This document shows, in pieces, positions 8,554 through 18,300 of a stretch of 64,000 bases of DNA (its first letter is position 1; each line of letters opens with the position of its first letter). The notes beneath the pieces were generated by a model, which saw only the letters and a list, made by a program, of their open reading frames with translations, made no database searches and was not told the DNA's origin. This DNA comes from CAZJHD01 sp964545855 (GTDB lineage Bacteria; Planctomycetota; UBA1135; JACQFD01): assembly GCA_964545855.1 (NCBI GenBank), contig CAZJHD010000004.1:1-64000 (forward strand). Direction: 5' to 3'. Made by a program: the position numbers and the translations under genes.

Positions 8554-8937
8554 TCAAGCCACGGGAGCCGGCTTGGCGCGCCGCTTCTCCGGGATCCACA
8601 GGTCGCGAACCTCCTCGGCGTGGAAGTCGACGGAGATCTCCGTGTGGATGTTGATGATGCGCCCCGTGCGCTTGAACTCGTTGAAGAGGATCGCCCCATC
8701 GATGATGCGGCCGTCCTTCAGGAAGAGGCGCACGCCGTTCACCGTGTGCGCGCTCGAGAGAGCTTCGTGGGCGCGTTCGGGATCGAGGTTGCGGAACTTC
8801 CGCATCCGAAGGGGAGACTTCGTGACGGCGCTGGAGACGCGCTTCTCGGTGCCCGGCTCGATCGTGTCGGGACCGAGGTCCTGCGTCACGGCGAGGGGAG
8901 CATCCATCTTCATGCTGGTGGAGAAATCGGATCGCAT
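8554..8937 (-). CDS. Small conserved-looking protein, unknown (possibly DUF6982-like)
   Basis: A 127-aa soluble protein just upstream of the giant FG-GAP protein on the same strand, about 100 nt apart. The C-terminal half has a regular strand pattern (NGVRLFLKDGRIIDG, then IINIHTEISVDF, then EEVRDLWIPEK) that resembles DUF6982-type small beta domains, in which a DGR turn is followed by an Asp-Leu-Lys/Arg strand. This is a resemblance by eye. I used the first ATG (8937). An internal ATG at 8913 is possible, and the frame upstream of 8937 looks non-coding. Confidence 0.55.
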   Translation of the reverse strand: MRSDFSTSMKMDAPLAVTQDLGPDTIEPGTEKRVSSAVTKSPLRMRKFRNLDPERAHEALSSAHTVNGVRLFLKDGRIIDGAILFNEFKRTGRIINIHTEISVDFHAEEVRDLWIPEKRRAKPAPVA

Positions 8938-9136
8938 CGACGTTGCCTGGAGATACGGGAGATCGTGTTCCGACGGGGGACGGAGGCGCCGAGCCCGTGG
9001 GCTCGGGAGGGGGGTCGAGTCTTCGAGGCCGAGGTCATCGGCCGCTCGTGATGGGAACGGGGAGGAGTTGGTGGAGGAGGAGTCGCGAAGTGCGTCGTGC
9101 GGGTGATCGGGTGCCGTCTCGGGACGCGTCGGCCGC

Positions 9137-9958
9137 TCAGGCCTGGGCGCGTTCCGGTCGGAGAGCGGCGTCCTTCGGCACTTCCCGCGAGCGGCTGGAT
9201 CTCGCGGGCACCGAGGCCTTGCGTGGCCGCGCTGCATCGAGCGACGCCTCGAGGGCGTCGGCGGACCAAGCCGCCAGAACGAGTTGCGACCAGCTCTCGA
9301 AGACCCCCTCGGGAGCCGCGGTGCCTCCGAGCGGGGGAGGCGTGCCGAGCGCCCGCGCGCGGAGGTTCTCCCAAGCGATCCAGGAGCCCGTCATCGCGTC
9401 GGTCTCCCGAACGGAGAGGTCCTCGGACGCCTCGACGAGATGGACGACGCCGAAGTGCACGCTGCCGACGGGAGTCGAGTCGTCGTTCAGGACGCCGATG
9501 GCGAGCGCCTGCGGCCCCTCGACGACGAGTTCCTCCTCGATCTCGCGGCGGGCGCCGCGTGCGACCACACCCTCTCGGCCCTGCTCGGCGTCGATGGGAT
9601 CGAGGTGCCCCCCGATCCCGATGGAGAGCTTCCGGTGGAGCCGCATCTCGCCCTGCTTCGGCAATCGTCGCAAGCAGAGGGCCCGGAGGTTCGGCACACC
9701 GTCGCGCGTCGCACGCGACGTGCCGGACGCGGGCGTGCGCCCCGCCGGCGCTTGTGGTCGCGCGACGACGACGCAGTAGGGGATGATCTGCTTCAGCGAG
9801 GAATCCTGCTCTGCATGCCGGCGTTCGACGAAGAAGCCGCGCGCGGCGATCGGACGCAGGAAGTGCGAGGAGAGGGTCTCCCCCGACAGAGCTCGAAAGC
9901 CCTGGATCGACTCGCGTTCGAACAGATCTCTACGTCGGACGACGTAAACCAGCTCCAT
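9137..9958 (-). CDS. NUDIX hydrolase-like protein
   Basis: A 273-aa protein with a NUDIX box at about residues 116-146: GIGGHLDP...REGVVARGARREIEEEL, so the metal-binding REIEEE core is intact, although the usual Gly after it is replaced. Such enzymes hydrolyse nucleoside diphosphates linked to another group. The N-terminus (MELVYVVRRRDLF, GFR, a FLRPI strand) and a late W-x-AWENL segment match a larger NUDIX type with a long N-terminal arm. The substrate cannot be predicted. The start is an ATG just after the strand-rich domain begins. RNase P RNA lies upstream on the same strand. Confidence 0.75.
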   Translation of the reverse strand: MELVYVVRRRDLFERESIQGFRALSGETLSSHFLRPIAARGFFVERRHAEQDSSLKQIIPYCVVVARPQAPAGRTPASGTSRATRDGVPNLRALCLRRLPKQGEMRLHRKLSIGIGGHLDPIDAEQGREGVVARGARREIEEELVVEGPQALAIGVLNDDSTPVGSVHFGVVHLVEASEDLSVRETDAMTGSWIAWENLRARALGTPPPLGGTAAPEGVFESWSQLVLAAWSADALEASLDAARPRKASVPARSSRSREVPKDAALRPERAQA

Positions 9959-10177
9959 GGGCCCCCAGGGATTGGGGTGTTGGAGCGCACGATAACGAGA
10001 TGTGGTGGCTTGTCCAGAGCCAGTCCTCGGAGAACGCCACCCCTGGTGGGTGGGGCTCGACGGAACCCTCGATTTGGTTCCTGGGCGCGGCCGCCGGTTG
10101 GTCGGTGGGTCCGCGGGGCGCGATGCCAGCCTCACTCGCGAGGCGTGGGCTCGCGCGTTCGATCGTCGTGAGAAGTC

Positions 10178-10588
10178 TCGTCGGGAGAGGCGCTGTAAGC
10201 CGAATTCTGTGGGGGCTTGCGCCCCCGGCGACCATCGATCTGGGCCCGTCCTCGCGAACGGGCTCGAACGACCTACCCGAGAGTCGAACGGCGCGGGCCG
10301 CGCCTCCTCTCCTATTTGGTCTTTCTCCGGGTGGGGTTTGCCGTGCCGGAGATGTCACCACCTCCGCGGTGAGCTCTTACCTCGCCGTTTCACCCTTACC
10401 GGCTCCATCGCCGGTCCCGGCCCGAAGGCCGTCCGTTCGATGGGGCAGGCGGTTTGTTTTCTGTGGCACTGTCCCGGCTCTCGCGAGCGGTGGGCGTTAC
10501 CCACCACCCTGCCCTGGGGAGTTCGGACTTTCCTCCCGGCGACCGGACGAATCCGGCGCCGAGCGATCGCCCGCGCCTCTCCCGACGA
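10178..10588 (-). ncRNA. rnpB: RNase P RNA, bacterial class A
   Basis: The catalytic RNA of RNase P, which removes the 5' leader of tRNA precursors. On the minus strand the 5' part contains the invariant GAGGAAAGTCC (about 10526-10536), followed by the CAGGGCAGGGTGGTGGGTAA region, a GTGCCACAGAAA-type motif and, near the 3' end, ACAGAATTCGGCTTAC (about 10197-10212). The ends form the P1 helix: 10573-10588 is the exact reverse complement of 10178-10193 (16 bp). The length of about 411 nt is normal. Open frames on the plus strand across this stretch are artefacts. Confidence 0.96.
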
Positions 10589-10840
10589 GGAGGGCAAGGC
10601 TAGTGCGGGTCCCGTCGAATGCGCTCCCCAAATCGTTCGCGCGCCCGCGCTCCGCGGACCACTTTCGCCTCGGGCTGATAGGATCGCGCCGGAATCGATC
10701 CGGCCCGCTGTGGAGATCCCCGAACTTCGCGCGGACCGTCCTTCCAGCGCTTCGTCGCGCGGCTCCGGCCACCCTGTGCTCCGCTCGCGCTCGCTCGGCG
10801 GAGCCCTCTCTGCTCCGGTCCACTCGTGAGGCGATGACCG

Positions 10841-12784
10841 ATGATCCGACCGTTGCTCCTCGGCCTGCTCTCCACGCTCGTCCTCCTCGCTGGCCCGCGC
10901 GACGAGGTGGACGATGCGGTGCAGAAGCTCACGGACGCCCTGGCCCAGACGGACCCGGCCTCCCACGCGGCGGCGGTGCAGAAGCTGATCGATCTGGGGG
11001 ACGTCCGTGGCATCACCGCGATCCACACCGAGCTGATCCACGCCGTTCCGCGCCTCGATCGAGCGGAGCGGAAGCTCGAGCAGCTCCGGAGCGACGAGGA
11101 TCGGCAGAAGCGCCAGCTCGAGCGCCGGCGCGTGAACGCCAAGGACGACCGAGACAAGGCCGACGTGGAGCGCGCGGAGGCGAAGTTCGCCGACTGGCGC
11201 GCGAAGGATCTCCTGCCGGCGGAGAAGACGGCTCAGGATCTCCGGGCGAAGCGGGAGCTCCTCGCCGGCGCCGCGGGGAAGCTCCTCGAGAAGCTGTCGG
11301 CCGATCGCCGACGCACGGAGCTGCAGCGTCTCGACAGTTTGATCGGGTCCGATGCCGCCGACTGGACGGAGCGCGTGGCTGCCATGGAGTGCTACGCGCC
11401 GATGGGCGACCGTGGCGTCGTGACGACCTTCCTGAAGCTCGGCAAGGAAGCGCGGCAAGAGCGCAAGCGTGTCGAGATGGATCTCCCCAAGAAGGTGGAG
11501 GACTTCGAGAAGGCGAAGGTCGTCTACCACCGAGAGGCGGCGCAGCGGAACGACGGCAAGATCTCCGTTGCCACGGCACAGCTCCTCGAGAGGGCCCAGA
11601 AGGAAGTCACGGAGCTCCAGGACAGGCTCCACGGGCAGGTCCGCATTCTTGAGGCGTGCTATCGGCTCCTGGGTGTCGCGATCGCGGCCCAGCCGGAGGA
11701 TCTGCGCAAGCGATCGGTGGCGGAGGTGATCCAGTCGGCACGCAACACCGACTCGGCGACGCGGATCGCCGCCGTCGCCGCGCTCGGCGCGATCCGCGAC
11801 GAGGCGGCCGTCGCGTTCCTCCGCACGGCGATCGCGACCACGAGCGGCGACCCGGGGACGCGCGTGGCGGCGCTCGACTCGCTCGCGGCGCAGGGAGACT
11901 CCGGGGCCCTCGACGCGATCCTCGACAAGTGCCTGCGCGACTCCGAATGGGCCGTGCGCGCCGCCGCGATCCAGGCCCTCGCCTCGATCCGCGCCGCGAA
12001 GGCGATTCCGGCGCTCATCGCCGCCGTCGAGAACGAGGTGGGCCGCCTTCGGGACGACGCGAACGACGTCCTCCGCGACCTCACCGGTCTCGAGTACGCG
12101 ACGGCCAAGTCGTGGCGCTCCTGGTGGGAGGCGAGTCAGAAGGGGTTCGAGCCCAAGCCCGCCGGCGAGCACCGGGCGCGCGGACCGCGCGAGGGCGGGA
12201 CCGTCGCCTTCGCCGGGATCCAGACGTCGAGCCAGAACATCGCCTTCGTCGTCGACGTGAGCGGATCGATGAACTTCGGTCTCGACGCGGAGGAGGCCGC
12301 CGGCGAGGGCCAGACGTCTCGGTTCATGCTGCTGAAGCGCGAGCTCGCGACCGCCATCGAGCGCATGCCCGATGGGGGGAGCTTCGCCATGCTCACGTTC
12401 TCGAGCTTCGTGAATCGATGGACCCCGAAGATCGAGACGATGAAGCCCGAGGTTCGCAAGAGGGCCCTCGCCTTCGTCCAGAACGAGATGAGCGCCGAGG
12501 GCAGCACGAACATCTACGGCGCGCTGAAGGAGGCCTTCGAGATCGCCGGGCGCGGCGCGACCGACAAGTGGTACCGGCCCGCCATCGACACGATCTTCTT
12601 CCTGACGGACGGGAAGCCGTCCCCGGACAGCGAGGTCAGCGATCCCGACCGCATCCTCGAAGCCGTGCGCGAGTGGAACAAGCTCGGCAAGATCGCGATC
12701 CACGTCGTCTGCTTGGGCGAGGCGGACGCGCTCTTCCTGCGGAAGCTCGCGGCCCAGAATCACGGCGACTTCGCCCAGCCGTGA
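10841..12784 (+). CDS. HEAT-repeat and von Willebrand A domain protein (paralog 1)
   Basis: A 647-aa exported protein. A hydrophobic N-terminus (about 1-18) looks like a signal peptide or anchor. Residues about 70-260 are Lys/Glu/Arg-rich and predicted coiled coil, and about 290-425 are HEAT-like repeats (AVAFLRTAI, ALDAILDKCL, AIPALIAAV). A VWA domain follows, with an intact MIDAS motif DVSGSMN starting at Asp472 and a later TDGKPSPD. Such proteins are typical of planctomycetes and bind partners in a metal-dependent way. It is followed after 77 nt by an alpha/beta-hydrolase gene on the same strand. A second HEAT-VWA protein with the same order lies at 52.6-54.3 kb. Confidence 0.85.
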   Translation: MIRPLLLGLLSTLVLLAGPRDEVDDAVQKLTDALAQTDPASHAAAVQKLIDLGDVRGITAIHTELIHAVPRLDRAERKLEQLRSDEDRQKRQLERRRVNAKDDRDKADVERAEAKFADWRAKDLLPAEKTAQDLRAKRELLAGAAGKLLEKLSADRRRTELQRLDSLIGSDAADWTERVAAMECYAPMGDRGVVTTFLKLGKEARQERKRVEMDLPKKVEDFEKAKVVYHREAAQRNDGKISVATAQLLERAQKEVTELQDRLHGQVRILEACYRLLGVAIAAQPEDLRKRSVAEVIQSARNTDSATRIAAVAALGAIRDEAAVAFLRTAIATTSGDPGTRVAALDSLAAQGDSGALDAILDKCLRDSEWAVRAAAIQALASIRAAKAIPALIAAVENEVGRLRDDANDVLRDLTGLEYATAKSWRSWWEASQKGFEPKPAGEHRARGPREGGTVAFAGIQTSSQNIAFVVDVSGSMNFGLDAEEAAGEGQTSRFMLLKRELATAIERMPDGGSFAMLTFSSFVNRWTPKIETMKPEVRKRALAFVQNEMSAEGSTNIYGALKEAFEIAGRGATDKWYRPAIDTIFFLTDGKPSPDSEVSDPDRILEAVREWNKLGKIAIHVVCLGEADALFLRKLAAQNHGDFAQP

Positions 12785-12861
12785 CGCGGAGCGGCGCCGC
12801 GCACGCGGGCGACGCCGGCTCTCCCCGATCCCGTTCCCCCGAGCGATCCACCGACCCATCG

Positions 12862-13746
12862 ATGATCGAGCCCGTCATCACCTATCTCGAGCAGGGCGAC
12901 AACGAAGCCCAGACGTCCTCCATCGGCAAGGCGCAGCACCTTCGTCCGAGGCTCTGGGCGCGCGAGTTCTCGGGACTGGGGGAGCCGCGCGGCACGCTCG
13001 CGATGATGCACGACCACGGCGAGCACGGCGGCCGGTACTCGCGTCTCGGAGGGCGCTTCGCCGAGGCGGGATGGGCCGTCACCGTCTTCGACTTCCGGGG
13101 CCACGGAGACTCCGACGGCGAGCGCAACGGTGCCTTCCACTCCGCGCGGGAGCTCCTCGACGATGTCGATCTCGCCATGCAGCACGTCGCCTACCAGCTC
13201 CCGGAAGCTCCGCGCGTCGCCGTCGGGGCGGGGCTCGGCGGGCTGGTCGCCATGGCCTACGCGATCCAGTGCGCCGACCGGTGCGCGGGCTTCGCCGCGC
13301 TCAATCCCGACGTTCGGCCCGGACCCGCCTTCAAGAAGTCGGGGTTCCTCTCCGGTCTCTTCGGCGGAGGCGTTCTCGGCATCGAGGCGCGCGATCGCTT
13401 CCGCGATCCCGCGAAGGCCACCGCCTTCGAGAACGAGAAGAAGATCACGATGAAGCGGGACGGGAAGACGACGGCCGCCGTGGAGGAGCTGCGCCGCCTC
13501 GTCGCCGATGGGATGGCGAAGCTCGAGCGCCCGGGCTTCGTCGTCGTCTCCCGCGACGATCGAATCGCGGACGCGGAGGCGACGAAGGACGCCGTGCGCC
13601 GGGCGCAGGGCCGCGTGGAGCTCCTCGAAGTCGACCTCGGCCACTCGATCGTCGACGACGCGGAATCGGAGCGGGCTCTCGAGCCGCTCTTCGCCTTCCT
13701 CGACCGCAACTATCCCCGCGGCGTCGCCAAGCTGCCGACGATCTGA
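12862..13746 (+). CDS. Alpha/beta-hydrolase (S33/monoacylglycerol lipase type) with Gly at the nucleophile site
   Basis: A 294-aa protein with the fold of monoglyceride lipases and lysophospholipases: HDHGEHGGRY oxyanion region, FDFRGHGDSDG, and a late Asp (SRDDRI) and His (LGHSI) that fit the acid and base of the triad. The nucleophile elbow, normally GHSMGG, reads GAGLGG, so Gly124 (codon GGG at 13231) replaces the catalytic Ser. No other Ser sits at the elbow. The protein should be catalytically inactive by the standard mechanism, or act as a binding protein. The start is an ATG, 77 nt behind the HEAT-VWA gene. Confidence 0.82.
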   Translation: MIEPVITYLEQGDNEAQTSSIGKAQHLRPRLWAREFSGLGEPRGTLAMMHDHGEHGGRYSRLGGRFAEAGWAVTVFDFRGHGDSDGERNGAFHSARELLDDVDLAMQHVAYQLPEAPRVAVGAGLGGLVAMAYAIQCADRCAGFAALNPDVRPGPAFKKSGFLSGLFGGGVLGIEARDRFRDPAKATAFENEKKITMKRDGKTTAAVEELRRLVADGMAKLERPGFVVVSRDDRIADAEATKDAVRRAQGRVELLEVDLGHSIVDDAESERALEPLFAFLDRNYPRGVAKLPTI

Positions 13747-13753
13747 CGAGATG

Positions 13754-14251
13754 TCACGTCAGCGGGGGTCCGGCGTCGTGCGCGAGGTACGTGCGGAGGA
13801 TCACCATCGCGGCGACGGCGTCGACGCGCCCCTTGCGCTTGCGCCAGCCGACGCCGCCCGCGGCGAGGAGTCCGTGGGCCTCGGTCGACGTGAGCCGCTC
13901 GTCGAAGGCGACCACGTCCACGTGCGGGAGTCGCTGGCGCAGCTCCGCGCAGAGCGCACGCGTCTCGCGGGAGCGCTTGCTCTCTCCGCCTTCGAGGTGC
14001 AGCGGGAGGCCCACGACCACCGTCGTCGCACGGCGCTCGTCGACGGCGTCGACGATGCGCTCCAGGAGCTCCTCGCGGTCCTGCGTCTCCACGACGCCGA
14101 TCGGCAACGCGGCGATCCGGAGGCGGTCGCAGGCCGCCAGCCCCGTGCGCCGCGCGCCCCAGTCGACGGCGACCACGGCTCCGCGCGGCGGGCGCGGTCC
14201 GGGATCGTGGCCGCCGCCCGGAGCGGCCGGCGCCTCAGAGGAGGTCGTCAC
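13754..14251 (-). CDS. ruvX: RuvX/YqgF family Holliday-junction resolvase-like nuclease
   Basis: A 165-aa protein of the YqgF/RuvX family, implicated in pre-16S rRNA processing and Holliday-junction cleavage. The RNase H-like core has the conserved AVDWGARRTGLA with its catalytic Asp, a GLPLHLEG loop, DERLTSTEA with the second acidic site, and a C-terminal DAVAAMVIL carrying the last Asp. The start is a GTG inside the 3' end of manC (17-nt overlap). It ends 7 nt from the convergent alpha/beta-hydrolase gene and is the last gene of the long minus-strand run. Confidence 0.92.
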   Translation of the reverse strand: MTTSSEAPAAPGGGHDPGPRPPRGAVVAVDWGARRTGLAACDRLRIAALPIGVVETQDREELLERIVDAVDERRATTVVVGLPLHLEGGESKRSRETRALCAELRQRLPHVDVVAFDERLTSTEAHGLLAAGGVGWRKRKGRVDAVAAMVILRTYLAHDAGPPLT

Positions 14252-15323
14252 GACGTCGCTGCGCCAACTCGTCGACCACCTTCTTCACGTCCTCGGCGCG
14301 GCCGCGGCGGCAGACGAGCGTCGCGTCCGGCGTGTGCACGACGATCAGGTCCTCCACGCCGACGAGCGCGATCGTGTGCTGCGCGGAGGACTGCACCAGG
14401 CAGCCGCGCGCGTCCACGGAGACGACGAGGGATCCCTCCGGTGCGACGACGCGATGGCCGTTCCCGTCGGGAGCGACGAGGTCGTCGAGGGCGTCCCACG
14501 ATCCGACGTCGCTCCATCGGTACCCGATCTCGATGACGCGCACCGTCTCCGCGCGCTCGAGGATGCCCACGTCGACGGAGACGGAGGGCATCGACTCGTA
14601 GGCCTCGCGGAGCGCGAGCTCTCGATCGCCCGCGGCGAGGGACTCGGCCAGGCGGCCGAGGGCCGCGCCGATCCTCGGCTCGAAGCGGTCGATGGCGGCG
14701 CGCAGCGTGCGTGCGCGCCACACGAAGATGCCGCTGTTCCAGAGGTACTCGCCCGTCGCGAGGAACTTCTTCGCCGTCTCCTCGTCGGGCTTCTCGCGGA
14801 AGCCGCGGACGCGCGCCACGGCGATCCCGTCGGATTCGTGGTCGACGTCGCCCCGCCGGATGTAGCCGTAGCCCGTCGCCGGATACGTCGGGCGGATCCC
14901 GAAGACCATGAAGCCGTCGTGTCTCTCGACGCTGGCGCAGGCCGCGCGGATCGTCCGCTCGAACTCCGTGACGGGCCGGATGTCGTGGTCGGCCGGCATC
15001 GTCACGAGGACGGCTTCGGGATCGACCGCACCGATCTCCGCCGCCGCGAGCCCGGCGCAGGCGCAGGTGTTGCGCGCCCGAGGCTCGGCGAGCACCTGGC
15101 CGGGCGGCACCTCCGGCAGCGCTGCGCGGATCGCTTCCGCCTGGTCGCGGTGCGTCACCACCCACATGCGCTCCGGCGGGATGACTCCTCGCACGCGCGT
15201 CACGGTCTCGGCGACCATCGCCGCGCCGCCCGTGATCGGGAGGAGCTGCTTCGGCCGGAGCTTCCGGCTGACGGGCCAGAATCGAGTGCCGGAGCCGCCG
15301 GCCATCACGACGCCATGGATCAT
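14235..15323 (-). CDS. manC: Mannose-1-phosphate guanylyltransferase
   Basis: Forms GDP-mannose from mannose-1-phosphate and GTP for glycan synthesis. This is the short form (362 aa) without the phosphomannose isomerase domain. Motifs: the nucleotide-binding MAGGSGTRFWPVSR at the N-terminus, RPKQLLP, PADHDI, a FREKPD segment, WNSGIFVW, and VDVGILERA. The start is an ATG, 13 nt after the AsmA-like gene. The window holds several glycosyltransferases that could use the product. There is no phosphomannomutase nearby. Confidence 0.93.
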   Translation of the reverse strand: MIHGVVMAGGSGTRFWPVSRKLRPKQLLPITGGAAMVAETVTRVRGVIPPERMWVVTHRDQAEAIRAALPEVPPGQVLAEPRARNTCACAGLAAAEIGAVDPEAVLVTMPADHDIRPVTEFERTIRAACASVERHDGFMVFGIRPTYPATGYGYIRRGDVDHESDGIAVARVRGFREKPDEETAKKFLATGEYLWNSGIFVWRARTLRAAIDRFEPRIGAALGRLAESLAAGDRELALREAYESMPSVSVDVGILERAETVRVIEIGYRWSDVGSWDALDDLVAPDGNGHRVVAPEGSLVVSVDARGCLVQSSAQHTIALVGVEDLIVVHTPDATLVCRRGRAEDVKKVVDELAQRRRDDLL

Positions 15324-15336
15324 GGGGTGCAGAGTC

Positions 15337-18300
15337 TCAGAAACGCTCTCCGAGCTCGACGGGCGGCTCCGGAGCGATCACGCGTTTGCGGAGCTGGCTC
15401 CTGCGGCGCGAGGAGAGCGGGGTGTCGATCGTGTATTGGGGGTTCCACAGGTCGCCGAACACGAAGACCTCGATCACGCGGTCCTGCAGGAACGTGAGCA
15501 CAGGGCCGATCAGGAACCACTCGGCGGGATTGAGCACGTCGTGCAGCCTCGGCTTGAAACCGAGCTCGAGCCGACCGTCGAACCGGATGCGTCCGGCGCC
15601 CAGCAGGCTCAAGGGGTCGCTGACGAGGTCCAGCGGATCGAAGTCGACGAGGCCGTCGCGCACGCGGAAGATCCCGAGGAGCTCGCGGAAGGAGGGCTTC
15701 TTCTTCAGATCGAGACGGTCGTAGAGCGGCTTGAATCCCGGCACGTCGAAGAGTGAGGCGTTCGCGACGCGGACGCGTCCCTCGCCACCGTAGCCGCGAT
15801 GGTCGGCGCCCTTGCCGCGGAGGCTCAAGGCGAGGTCGAGCTGGCCCCGCACGTCGCCGGGCCCGACGTTCGCGCGCGCCATGAGCTGCTGGAGGTTCGC
15901 CTTCGCGAGATCGATGGAGAGGCTCCACGACGGCACCGGATCGGCGAGCGAGAGATCGAGGAACGGGACGTCCGAGAGCCGGGAGCGGATCGTCCCCTCG
16001 GCGACCGTGCCCGCGAGCTCGGAGATCCGGATGCGGGTCGGCGAGAGCTCGACGAGCCCCGAGAGATTCGTCGCCGGGAATCCGAGCGCCGAGAGCCGCG
16101 TGGCGCCGAGCCGCGCGCGCATCCGGAATCCCGCCTCGTCGAACACCAGGTCTTCGATGTCGGCGAGGCCCTCGATCCGCGTGAGGATCGGGCCGGGAAG
16201 CGCCCAGCCGTTGCGGAGGACCATGGAGCCGCGCGCGCGGAACACCGGCAGCCCGACGTCGGCGACGTCGAGGGACCAAGCGAACTCCTTCGGCTCCACC
16301 TGCGCGTCGAAGGCGAGACCCTCCATCCACTTCCTCGCCTCGGGATGGGTCTTCGAGATCGACTCGGCGAGGTCCATCGACTCGACGCTCGTGAGCACGC
16401 CCTCGACATGCACGGGCTCGCCCTTCTCCGCCGGGAGCAGCGCGAATCGCTCGAGGAGGACCGGCACGCCGTCGAGCCGTCCCTGCAGCGATGGCGCATC
16501 GACGCGGCCGTTCTCGTCGACCCGGACGCGGCCGCGCACCTGGTCGAAGGTCCCCGGGATCCCCGGGCCGCTCACGGCGGCCTGACGGAGCTCGATGTCG
16601 ACGTCCATCGACTTCGAGTCGTTCGTGGAGTGCCGCTCCAGGAAGAAGTCGAAGCTCCCGCCGAATCGGTATCGCTCGAGCATCTCGCGCGCGCCGGGAG
16701 AGCTCCCCGCGGCCATCGGCGCGATGAGCTGATCGCCGAGGGAGAGGTCGATCCCGGCGACCACGAGATCGAGGCGCTCGCGCCGCGCGATCGGTGGCGC
16801 GCCCGGCGGGGGCGCCGAGCCCTCCGGTGCGCGCGTCTCGAAGCTGCCCACCACGCGGATCGGATCGCCGCGGTGCCGTGCGCGGATCGAGTCGAGGACC
16901 ACGTCGAGGTCGGGGTCGTGGCCCTCGCGGGGCACGGAACGGACGCGGAAGGACGCGGAGGCGTCCTCGAGCGCCACCTCGACGCCGGGGACGCGCTGCA
17001 CCACTCCGCGCTCCGCTTGGATGGACACGACCGAGCTGAGCTCGCGCGTGGGCCCCTCGCGCGGCCGCTCGCCTCGGTACTCGAACTCCACCTGGGAGCG
17101 CGGGCTCAGGTCGTCGAGGAACGCCCGCAGGCTCGGCATCGTGCTGCCGAGGTAGGCGCCGAAGGTGTCGTCGAGCCCGAACTTCTTCGCCGACACGATG
17201 AGCCGGATGCCGTTGCTCGCTGGCTCGCGGCCCGAAGCGTCGGCGGCGCCGTCCACCAGTCCGTCGATCCGGACGCTGCCGCTGCGCGACGTGCCGTCGA
17301 ATCCGAAGGTCACGAGTCCTTGGTCGAAGACGGCCGCGCCCGAGAGGCTCTCCACGGGAACGGGGAACTCGCGGAAGCTCCCGCTCACGGTGCCCATCGA
17401 TCCGACGCGGACCATCACGTCGGCGCGCATGCGGCCCTCGGGACGCGTGGCCCTCACGTCGAAGTCGAGCTTTCCGCGGAGGTCGAAGAGCTTCCAGCCG
17501 GCGGCTCCGTCGGAGAGCCCCTGGACCGCATCCGAGACCGCGGCGTCGATCGGCACCGACTCCGCCTGGATGCCGACGTCGAGACCGACCCTCCCGGAGC
17601 CCCAGACCTCGCCGGCGACGCGGATCCGGCCCGTCCCCATCTGGCCGCGGACGCCACCGATGGCGACGCGGCCTGGACGGATGGAGATGCGCCCCTCGAC
17701 GTCGGTCACGCGATAGGGGAACGATTCGTCGATCTCGTCGTCCGCCCCGGGGAATCCGTGGAACGTGACGGCTCCCTGCCGGAGATCGAGCTCGGCGCCG
17801 AGATCGACGGGACCGTCGCGGCCGGACCGAGAGACGAAGAGGAGCAGGTCGACGGGGCCCTCGGGACCGAGACCGGCGTAGACCTCGGCCGTGCCGCGGT
17901 CGAGCTCCTGGAGGACGCGATGCACCTCGGGGCCGAGGATCAGCTCGCGCACGCGGGCGCCGGCCTGGAGGGCGAGGAGCTCCGCCGTCTCGGGATCGAA
18001 GATCGCGTCTCCGACGCTCGAGAGGCCCGCGCCTCCCAGCACGCGCCCGCTCGCTTCCCAGCGAACGTGTCCATCGCCGGAGAGAGTGGCGCGGAGCTTC
18101 AGATCCGTCGGCCGCACGTCGATGCGCGGGATCGTTGCCGCGAGGCCCGAGCCCTCGATGCTCCCCTCGAAGCGCAGCGGCTGCTCGGCGCTCTCGCGCA
18201 CGATCCGCACCTGCATCGCGATCTTCCCCACGGGCGCGAGCTGCCGGATCCAGTCCTGGATCGCGGGGTCGAAGTTCGACCGCACAGGCTGCGCGACGTC

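Noticed and set aside
10062..10081. Hairpin GGAACC/GGTTCC downstream of rnpB
   Set aside because: Only 6 bp, about 100 nt beyond the RNA end, and no U-tract.
10000..11652. Plus-strand open frames across 10.0-11.6 kb
   Set aside because: They cross the RNase P RNA, whose conserved helices explain the sequence, and run out of frame over the HEAT-VWA gene.
10355..12859. An 834-codon minus-strand frame
   Set aside because: It runs antisense to the HEAT-VWA gene and across rnpB. No domain is seen.
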